Assembly: GCA_900454475.1 (NCBI GenBank)
Contig: UGSS01000002.1
Location: forward strand, 1-64,000
DNA length: 64,000 nt
Origin: [Pasteurella] mairii
GTDB lineage: Bacteria > Pseudomonadota > Gammaproteobacteria > Enterobacterales > Pasteurellaceae
Direction: 5' to 3'
Part shown: positions 57,523-64,000 of the stretch, piece after piece
How positions within the stretch are numbered: position 1 is the first letter of the stretch
Layout of the letters: every line of letters begins with the position of its first letter
Translations under genes and position numbers: made by a program
Notes under the pieces: generated by a model
Told to the model about the DNA's origin: nothing
Seen by the model: the letters and a program-made list of their open reading frames with translations, nothing else
Databases searched by the model: none

Positions 57523-59529
57523 TTATAAAATTTCTTTTGCTTTCGCGACCACGTTTTCTACGGTGAAGCCAAATAGTTTAAATAATTGGTCTGCTGGTGC
57601 AGATTCACCAAAGCTGTTCATACCCACAATGCGACCTTCAAAGCCCACATATTTGTACCAGAAATCGCTGATGCCCGCTTCAATTGCCACACGTTTGGTG
57701 ACATGACTTGGCAAGACTTTTTCGCGATACGCCGCATCTTGTTTATCAAACACATTGGTATTCGGCATAGACACCACGCGGACTTTTGTTCCTTCTGCAT
57801 CTAACGCTTCCGCCGCTTTCATCGCCAATTCCACTTCGGAACCGGTTGCAATCAAGATCAAATCCGGACAATCGCCTTTTTCACAGCATTCACGCAAGAT
57901 ATAACCACCGCGTTTCACGTTTTCCAATTGCTCAGAAGTGCGGTTCATTTGTGCGAGGTTTTGACGCGTGAAAATTAATGCACTCGGACCATCTTGGCGT
58001 TCAACCGCCGCTTTCCACGCAATCGCGGATTCCACTTGGTCACAAGGGCGCCATGTTTCAAGATTTGGAATTAAGCGTAAAGCGCTGGTTTGTTCAACAG
58101 GTTGGTGAGTTGGACCATCTTCACCCAAACCGATAGAATCGTGGGTATAAACAAATAACGCACGTTGTTTCATCAACGCCGCCATGCGCACGGCATTGTG
58201 TGCATATTCCATAAACATTAAGAACGTCGCACCGTAAGGGATAAAGCCGCCATGCAATGCAATCCCGTTCATGATCGCAGACATACCAAATTCACGCACA
58301 CCGTAGTTGATATAGTTACCATCGACGTTTTCAGTAGCACGAATTGGTTTGGAGCCAGACCATAAGGTTAAGTTAGAACCGGCTAAGTCTGCTGAACCGC
58401 CTAAAAACTCCGGTAATAATTTCGCATAGGCTTCAATCGCATTTTGTGAGGCTTTCCGGCTGGCAATATTCGCCGGATTAGCTTGCAATTTTTCCACAAA
58501 GGCTTGGCTTTCTTGCGCCCAATTTGCCGGTAATTCACCACTTAAACGACGTTTTAATTCCGCGGCTAATTCCGGATAGGCTTTCGCATATGTCGTGAAT
58601 TTTTCATTCCATGCAGCTTCCGCTGCTTGACCTTTCGCTTTGGCATCCCAGTCAGCATAAATTTCAGCCGGAATTTCAAATGGCGCATAATTCCAATTTA
58701 AATTTTTACGGGTTAAGGCAATTTCTTCATCACCCAATGGCGCGCCATGGCTATCGTGGCTATTTTGTTTGTTCGGAGAACCGAAGCCGATAATGGTTTT
58801 GCAAATAATTAGCGTCGGTTTGTTTTTCTCTGCTTGCGCTTGTTTTACTGCATCTAAAATTTGTTCGGAGTTATGTCCGTCAATCGCCGGAATTACGTGC
58901 CAACCGTAAGCTTCAAAGCGTTTTTGCGTATCATCCGTAAACCAACCGTCCACGTGACCATCAATCGAAATATTATTATCATCATAGAACGCAATTAATT
59001 TGCCCAAGCCTAAGGTTCCCGCTAATGAACAGGCTTCGTGTGAAATCCCTTCCATTAAACAACCATCGCCCAAGAACGCGTAAGTATAATGATCAATAAC
59101 ATCATGACCCGCGCGGTTAAATTGTGCCGCTAAGGTTTTTTCCGCAATTGCCATACCTACTGCATTGGTGATCCCTTGTCCCAATGGACCGGTTGTGGTT
59201 TCTACGCCCGGCGCATAACCGTATTCTGGGTGCCCCGGAGTTTTTGAATGTAATTGACGGAATTGTTTTAAATCTCCAATGGAAAGATCATAGCCGGTAA
59301 GGTGTAACAAGCTATAAATCAACATGGAACCATGTCCGTTAGAAAGCACAAATCTATCGCGGTTTGCCCATTTCGGATTGGTTGGATTATGCTTTAAAAA
59401 ATCACGCCATAATACTTCTGCAATGTCCGCCATGCCCATCGGTGCGCCCGGGTGGCCTGACTTCGCTTTTTGGACGGCGTCCATACTTAAAAAGCGAATT
59501 GCATTGGCTAATTCTTTACGTGTTGCCAT
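57523..59529 (-). CDS. tktA: Transketolase
   Basis: This thiamine-diphosphate enzyme of the pentose phosphate pathway is 668 residues. [20 protein letters not shown] starts the protein. The TPP domain has [20 protein letters not shown] with the GDG..N pattern completed by [11 protein letters not shown]. The catalytic glutamate region is [19 protein letters not shown], and [16 protein letters not shown] is conserved. It uses D-xylulose 5-phosphate, the end product of the neighbouring yia/sgb route. AAGGAG precedes the ATG. Confidence 0.97.
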   Translation of the reverse strand: MATRKELANAIRFLSMDAVQKAKSGHPGAPMGMADIAEVLWRDFLKHNPTNPKWANRDRFVLSNGHGSMLIYSLLHLTGYDLSIGDLKQFRQLHSKTPGHPEYGYAPGVETTTGPLGQGITNAVGMAIAEKTLAAQFNRAGHDVIDHYTYAFLGDGCLMEGISHEACSLAGTLGLGKLIAFYDDNNISIDGHVDGWFTDDTQKRFEAYGWHVIPAIDGHNSEQILDAVKQAQAEKNKPTLIICKTIIGFGSPNKQNSHDSHGAPLGDEEIALTRKNLNWNYAPFEIPAEIYADWDAKAKGQAAEAAWNEKFTTYAKAYPELAAELKRRLSGELPANWAQESQAFVEKLQANPANIASRKASQNAIEAYAKLLPEFLGGSADLAGSNLTLWSGSKPIRATENVDGNYINYGVREFGMSAIMNGIALHGGFIPYGATFLMFMEYAHNAVRMAALMKQRALFVYTHDSIGLGEDGPTHQPVEQTSALRLIPNLETWRPCDQVESAIAWKAAVERQDGPSALIFTRQNLAQMNRTSEQLENVKRGGYILRECCEKGDCPDLILIATGSEVELAMKAAEALDAEGTKVRVVSMPNTNVFDKQDAAYREKVLPSHVTKRVAIEAGISDFWYKYVGFEGRIVGMNSFGESAPADQLFKLFGFTVENVVAKAKEIL

Positions 59530-59799
59530 TTTGTTCTCCTTGTGTAGTTACTTTTAAACCGCTTTTGGCGATCGACTCAATCATATTCAAATAAAAAGTC
59601 AAACTCAATCATTGTACTCTATTTTAATTTAAAAAAGACGAATTAATGCTATTGGTGGCAAAAATGATACAATTTTTTACCGCCCTTCCCCTCACTTATT
59701 GTCGTCATTCCGTTTCGTTCTCATTTTGTTCGGTACTTATCGCCTTTTAGCAATTATTTCGGTAAAATTAAGCGTTTAAATAATAATTGAGATATTTTT

Positions 59800-61131
59800 A
59801 TGAGTTCTACCCCAAACATTGGTTTTGTCAGTTTAGGTTGCCCAAAAAACTTAGTGGATTCCGAGCGCATTTTAACGGAATTGCGTGCTGATGGTTATAA
59901 CATTATCCCGAGCTATGAAAATGCTGATTTAGTTATCGTCAATACTTGTGGTTTTATTGATAGCGCAGTTCAAGAATCTTTAGAAGCTATCGGCGAAGCG
60001 CTGGAAGAAAATGGGAAGGTGATCGTCACCGGTTGCTTGGGCGCTAAAGAAGATCGTATTCGCGAAGTACATCCAAAAGTCTTAGAGGTTACCGGTCCGC
60101 ACAGCTATGAAGCGGTGATGACACAGGTCTACAAATATGTGCCGAAACCGGAATATAATCCATACCTCAACCTAGTGCCGGCACAAGGGGTGAAATTAAC
60201 ACCGAAACATTACGCTTATCTTAAAATTTCCGAAGGCTGCGATCATCGTTGTACTTTCTGTATCATCCCGTCCATGCGCGGCGATTTGGACAGCCGCCCG
60301 ATCACCCAAATTTTGGACGAGGCAAAACGCTTGGCTAATGCCGGCGTTAAAGAATTATTGGTAGTATCGCAAGATACATCTGCTTATTCCTTAGACCAAG
60401 GGCGCGAAAATCAAAATAAAACCGTCTTTTGGGACGGAAAACCGATTAAAAATAATTTAATCAGTCTATGTGAACAACTCGGCTCTTTAGGCATTTGGGT
60501 GCGCCTGCATTATGTCTATCCTTATCCGCACGTAGATGATCTTATCCCATTGATGGCTCAAGGAAAAATCCTGCCTTATTTGGATATTCCACTACAACAT
60601 GCCAGCCCAAAAATTTTAAAAGCAATGAAACGCCCCGGATCTATTGAGAAAACCCTCGAACGGATTAAAAAATGGCGTGAAATTTGCCCGCACTTAACCT
60701 TGCGATCCACCTTTATCGTCGGCTTTCCCGGCGAAACCGAGGAGGATTTCCAGTTATTATTAGATTTCCTTAAAGAAGCGCAATTAGATCGTGTTGGTTG
60801 CTTTAAATTTAGCCCAGTTGAAGGCGCGGTTGCGACCGATATGCCAGATCAAGTACCGGAGGATGTGAAAGAAGAACGTTTCCATCGCTTTATGCAATTG
60901 CAACAACAAATTTCTGCAGCACGTTTGCAGCAAAAAATCGGACAAACCCTAAGCGTCATCGTGGACGACATTGATGAAGACGGGATTATCGGTCGTTCCA
61001 TGGCAGATGCGCCGGAAATTGACGGCGTAGTTTATGTTGAAAACCGTTCGAATTTGGAAGTAAAAGTAGGACACTTTATTTCCGTGACCATCACCCAAGC
61101 CGATAATTATGACTTGTGGGGAACTTGTTAA
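59800..61131 (+). CDS. rimO: Ribosomal protein S12 methylthiotransferase RimO
   Basis: This radical SAM enzyme methylthiolates Asp89 of ribosomal protein S12. The 443-residue protein has the N-terminal UPF0004 domain ([17 protein letters not shown]; further Cys in [10 protein letters not shown] and TGCLGAKE), the radical SAM motif [17 protein letters not shown], and a C-terminal TRAM domain. It is followed after 31 bp by the N-glycosyltransferase gene; the same rimO-ngt pair is known in Actinobacillus pleuropneumoniae. Confidence 0.96.
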   Translation: MSSTPNIGFVSLGCPKNLVDSERILTELRADGYNIIPSYENADLVIVNTCGFIDSAVQESLEAIGEALEENGKVIVTGCLGAKEDRIREVHPKVLEVTGPHSYEAVMTQVYKYVPKPEYNPYLNLVPAQGVKLTPKHYAYLKISEGCDHRCTFCIIPSMRGDLDSRPITQILDEAKRLANAGVKELLVVSQDTSAYSLDQGRENQNKTVFWDGKPIKNNLISLCEQLGSLGIWVRLHYVYPYPHVDDLIPLMAQGKILPYLDIPLQHASPKILKAMKRPGSIEKTLERIKKWREICPHLTLRSTFIVGFPGETEEDFQLLLDFLKEAQLDRVGCFKFSPVEGAVATDMPDQVPEDVKEERFHRFMQLQQQISAARLQQKIGQTLSVIVDDIDEDGIIGRSMADAPEIDGVVYVENRSNLEVKVGHFISVTITQADNYDLWGTC

Positions 61132-61162
61132 ACCTATCAGCTACAATACTTAGAAACAATTT

Positions 61163-63085
61163 ATGTCAGAAAATACGAATCCACCAAGTGTGATTAAATT
61201 TGAACAGGCAGTCGCTGCAAAAGAGCATGAGAATGCATGTAATGAATTGCTGAATATTTTAGGCAAATTAGACCACAATTTTGGTACCATTGATGGGATT
61301 GAAATTGATTATCCAATTCAAATTAATGGGTTAGTAAATCATATGATCGCCCATTTATGTACGCGTATTGCAGTCGCTACCACAACTTTATTCCAAGATC
61401 CTAAATTAAATCTTTCTGAAAGTGGCGCATTACGTTTTTTCACCTTACAACGTTGGCTAGCCTTTATTTTCGCCGCCTCGCCATTTATTAATTCGGATCA
61501 TATTTTACGTGGCTACAACCAAGCAAAGGATAATACCGATCCCAATAATATTCAGTTGGAAAATACCGAAAATGCCTTAATGAAATTCTGTGTACTGTAT
61601 TTTCCGGAATCCAACCTTTCGCTGAATTTAGATGCCATTTGGAATTTAAATCCGGCAATTTGTACTTCATTGTGCTTTGCACTACAATCCCCGCGCTTTA
61701 TTGGCAGCAAAGAAGCTTTTTCCAAACGTGGAACCATTTTACAATGGTTGCCAAAGAAATTAGCACAAATTCAAAACTTAAATCATATTCCAAACAGCAT
61801 TTCCCATGATGTTTATATGCATTGTAGTTATGATGTGGCTGCTAATAAACATGATGTCAAAAAAGCCCTTAACCAAGTTATTCGTCGCCATTTATTAGAA
61901 CTGGGTTGGCAGGATCGTGACGTCTCTAAAATCGGTAGCAAAAACAGCAAACCGGTAATGGTCGTATTATTGGAACATTTCCATTCTGCACATTCCATTT
62001 ATCGTACTCACTCTGTTTCAATGATTGCGGCGCGCGAACATTTTCATTTAATTGGTGTGGGTGGTGAAGCGGTAGATCAGGCAGGACGTGATGTATTTAA
62101 CGAATTCCATCTTTGCGAAGGGAATTCAATTATTGAACGCCTTGTCCAATTGCGGCGTATTTGCGAAGAAAACGGTGCTGCAATTTTCTATATGCCAAGT
62201 ATCGGCATGGATTTAAATACTATTTTCGCCAGCAATACCCGCTTAGCGCCAATTCAAGCAATCGCCTTGGGACATCCAGCCACTACACATTCCGATTTTA
62301 TCGAATATGTGATCGTAGAAGACGACTATGTTGGCTCGGAAGATTGCTTTAGCGAAACTTTATTGCGTTTACCGAAAGACGCTTTACCTTATGTGCCATC
62401 CGCGCTCGCGCCGACAAATGTCGAATATTGCCTCAAAGAAAATCCGGAAGTCGTCAATATTGGTATTGCGTCAACTACCATGAAGCTCAATCCTTATTTC
62501 TTAGAGGCGCTGAAAGCGATTCGCGACCACGCTAAAGTAAAAGTACATTTCCATTTTGCCCTCGGTCAATCCAGCGGAATTACTCATCCCAGCGTGGAAC
62601 GCTTTATTAAATCCTATTTAGGCGATAGCGCTACTGCACATCCGCATACGCCTTATCTCCACTATTTACACATTTTGTATCAATGTGACATGATGGTAAA
62701 CCCGTTCCCGTTTGGTAATACTAACGGGATCATTGATATGGTAACCTTAGGTTTAGTTGGTATTTGCAAAACCGGACCGGAAGTGCATGAACATATTGAT
62801 GAAGGGTTATTCAAACGCCTGGGTTTACCGGAATGGTTAATTGCTAATACCGTGGATGAATATGTAGAGCGTGCCATTCGTTTAGCAGAAAATCATCAAG
62901 AACGTCTAGAATTACGTCGCCATATCATTGAAAACAACGGCTTAAACACCTTATTTAGTGGTAACCCGAAACCAATGGGCGAAATTTTTCTAAAAAAATT
63001 GCACGAATGGAAAAGCACACAATCTGCGAAATCCAAACCAAAGGCGAAAATAAAACGCAAGCCTACGACCAAGAAAAAGGTCTAA
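61163..63085 (+). CDS. ngt: HMW1C-type cytoplasmic N-glycosyltransferase
   Basis: This 640-residue soluble GT41 enzyme transfers glucose from UDP-glucose to Asn in NxS/T sequons of adhesins in the cytoplasm. Long stretches match A. pleuropneumoniae NGT as I recall it, such as ISHDVYMHCSYD, VMVVLLEHFHSAHSIYRTHS, LAPIQAIALGHPATTHSDFI and NPFPFGNTNGIIDMVTLGL. The extra length is a lysine-rich tail (KSKPKAKIKRKPTTKKKV) that could bind acidic partners or nucleic acid. The SD is weak. No HMW1A/B genes are nearby. The adhesin at 22590-27620 is a candidate substrate. Confidence 0.93.
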   Translation: MSENTNPPSVIKFEQAVAAKEHENACNELLNILGKLDHNFGTIDGIEIDYPIQINGLVNHMIAHLCTRIAVATTTLFQDPKLNLSESGALRFFTLQRWLAFIFAASPFINSDHILRGYNQAKDNTDPNNIQLENTENALMKFCVLYFPESNLSLNLDAIWNLNPAICTSLCFALQSPRFIGSKEAFSKRGTILQWLPKKLAQIQNLNHIPNSISHDVYMHCSYDVAANKHDVKKALNQVIRRHLLELGWQDRDVSKIGSKNSKPVMVVLLEHFHSAHSIYRTHSVSMIAAREHFHLIGVGGEAVDQAGRDVFNEFHLCEGNSIIERLVQLRRICEENGAAIFYMPSIGMDLNTIFASNTRLAPIQAIALGHPATTHSDFIEYVIVEDDYVGSEDCFSETLLRLPKDALPYVPSALAPTNVEYCLKENPEVVNIGIASTTMKLNPYFLEALKAIRDHAKVKVHFHFALGQSSGITHPSVERFIKSYLGDSATAHPHTPYLHYLHILYQCDMMVNPFPFGNTNGIIDMVTLGLVGICKTGPEVHEHIDEGLFKRLGLPEWLIANTVDEYVERAIRLAENHQERLELRRHIIENNGLNTLFSGNPKPMGEIFLKKLHEWKSTQSAKSKPKAKIKRKPTTKKKV

Positions 63086-63121
63086 AATTACAGTGACATT
63101 AGTAAAAAATAGTTGGTAAAA

Positions 63122-63168
63122 AGTGGTTTAACGTCTTATGTTTCGGGCTTTAAACCACTATTTTTAAA
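63122..63168 (+). terminator. Intrinsic terminator of rimO-ngt
   Basis: AGTGGTTTAA (63122-63131) and TTAAACCACT (63150-63159) form a 10-bp stem with an 18-base loop, followed by ATTTTTAAATT. It lies 37 bp after the ngt stop and directly before the IS1016-type remnant. Confidence 0.8.
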
Positions 63169-63170
63169 TT

Positions 63171-63560
63171 AGGGGCTGTCCTCAAATTTTCTTTAAATCG
63201 CGCTCAAAATGGGCTTTCGAAATACTATTACGTTTGAAAAGCGCGAATATCGCGACGTTGTCAGCTGTTCCGCAACCATATTTACCTTTACGAGTACCAC
63301 CAAAGGGCTTTCATTTGCTCTTTTTGCCTTTAAACATCTCTACGTAAAGACTGTTTTCGATAGATGAGTAGATGTAAACATGAAAATGCTGCGGTCGTTT
63401 TGTTTACATTTACTAACTCCGTGGCTGTTTTGGCTATAACGCCGGTAACAAAAACAGTTCAATGAGTTTATTTTGTTTATGCTGACTTAGACGACTTTTT
63501 TTCTCATTAGGTTATCTTAACCTAAATGTGGTTTTTAGTTGTTATCTGGAACAGCCCCTT
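63171..63560 (-). mobile_element. Decayed IS1016-type (IS1595 family) element
   Basis: About 390 bp bounded by inverted repeats AGGGGCTGTCC (from 63171) and, on the minus strand, AGGGGCTGTTCC (from 63559). An 8-bp flanking pair, TTAAATTA and TTAATTTA, differs at one base and fits the family's target duplication. Minus-strand fragments match IS1016 transposase: SRLSQHKQNKLIELF at the start, FGGTRKGKYGCGTADNVAIF in the middle, and SKAHFERDLKK near the end. Stops, frame changes and missing segments make it inactive. A full element is near 700 bp. Confidence 0.82.
63182..63507 (-). pseudogene. IS1016 transposase remnant
   Basis: Read from the ATG at 63507: RKKSRLSQHKQNKLIELF, then a stop, then scattered fragments (FHVYIYSSIENSLYVEMF, GGTRKGKYGCGTAD, VAIFALFKRNSISKAHFERD). 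The order agrees with IS1016 transposase but most of the catalytic core after the first motif (DESYFGG region) is deleted. Confidence 0.75.
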
Positions 63561-63568
63561 AATTTATA

Positions 63569-64000
63569 CTATTTCGCTAATTTTGCACGGATATCAGAGG
63601 CAAGCTGTAGGCTGACTTTCTCAAAGTGCGCCAATTGTTTTTCTACTACCGCAGGATCAGTAACTTCCGCTAAACTTGCAGCAAAGTTGTCTGCCAAGCG
63701 AGCTTTTTGGTTCGTATCGAAAAGATGATACAACGCCGCTGGTTGGCTGTAGTAATCTTCATCATATTCACGGAAATCAAAATGTGCGGCTTCACGCTCT
63801 AACTGCAATGAAAGCTGATCATGCGTTGGAACATAAGTATCAAAACGGTTTGGTGCGTAGTTCGGATGTTCTCCACCGTTATTATCCATACGCATTGCCC
63901 CATCGCGGTGAGTGGTATGGTATGGACATTTCGGTGCATTAACCGGAATTTGATGGTGATTTACCCCAAGACGATAGCGTTGCGCATCTTGGTAAGAGAA
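63569..64000 (-). CDS. Catalase, C-terminal part (runs off the window)
   Basis: The last 143 codons of a monofunctional haem catalase on the minus strand; the 5' part lies beyond 64000. Near the window edge FSYQDAQRYRLGVNHHQIP contains the axial haem tyrosine (F-x-Y-x-D) and VNAPKCPYHTTHRDGAMR follows, both typical of clade 3 catalases such as H. influenzae HktE. It ends ASDIRAKLAK. It lies 10 bp from the IS1016 remnant, with its 3' end toward ngt. Decomposes hydrogen peroxide. Confidence 0.93.
   Translation of the reverse strand, partial: FSYQDAQRYRLGVNHHQIPVNAPKCPYHTTHRDGAMRMDNNGGEHPNYAPNRFDTYVPTHDQLSLQLEREAAHFDFREYDEDYYSQPAALYHLFDTNQKARLADNFAASLAEVTDPAVVEKQLAHFEKVSLQLASDIRAKLAK

Noticed and set aside
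1-64000. CRISPR arrays, tRNA or rRNA genes, prophage
   Set aside because: No regularly spaced repeats, cloverleaf-like sequence with conserved GGTTCGAATCC, rRNA motifs or phage genes were seen on reading both strands.

Overview
The window is 64 kb of a Pasteurellaceae chromosome numbered from dnaA. The 9-bp Haemophilus-type DNA uptake signal (AAGTGCGGT or its complement) occurs roughly 40 times by eye. Gene content and order (zapA/6S/ygfA, rimO-ngt, the yia operon beside tktA, grcA with FNR boxes) also fit the Haemophilus/Pasteurella/Aggregatibacter/Rodentibacter group. I could not settle the species.

Layout. 1-3599: dnaA-dnaN-recF. 3677-8894: a preQ1-I riboswitch with yhhQ, then pflA and dnaE. 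8979-11838: a cystine-type amino-acid ABC importer (minus strand) divergent from a DUF4870 membrane protein. 11903-13788: ygfA, 6S RNA, zapA, ygfB. 13830-19961: pepP, ubiquinone genes ubiH-ubiI-ubiA, and mnmE. 20043-22427: yihI, a DUF2489 protein, hemN. 22590-27620: a 1676-residue trimeric autotransporter adhesin (minus) with a 12-G tract in its promoter region. 27984-30554: clpB. 30692-35692: an AT-rich sugar island (RpiR regulator, class II aldolase, PTS IIA-IIB-IIC of the UlaA type, PfkB kinase) ending at a decayed IS3-family element. 36221-40648: era-rnc-lepB-lepA (minus). 40928-45584: grcA, then ung-yaaA-lipoprotein-fieF and pfkA. 46013-48166: an inositol-monophosphatase-family enzyme and an organophosphate-type MFS transporter. 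48247-57439: the complete yia/sgb operon for 2,3-diketo-L-gulonate with its IclR regulator. 57523-63085: tktA (minus), rimO and an HMW1C-type cytoplasmic N-glycosyltransferase. 63171-63559: a decayed IS1016-type element. 63569-64000: the 3' end of a catalase gene running off the window.

How parts connect. The yia/sgb genes turn 2,3-diketo-L-gulonate into D-xylulose 5-phosphate, which the neighbouring transketolase uses. PflA and GrcA both serve pyruvate formate-lyase in anaerobic growth. The N-glycosyltransferase has a plausible substrate in the sequon-rich adhesin. The PTS island looks like a self-contained route: import with phosphorylation, a second phosphorylation, then aldol cleavage; its sugar is unknown.

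The most interesting leads are the possible poly-G switch of the adhesin, the adhesin/N-glycosyltransferase pairing, the UlaA-type PTS/aldolase/kinase island of unknown substrate, and the phosphatase plus organophosphate transporter pair. No CRISPR array, tRNA, rRNA or intact insertion sequence was seen.
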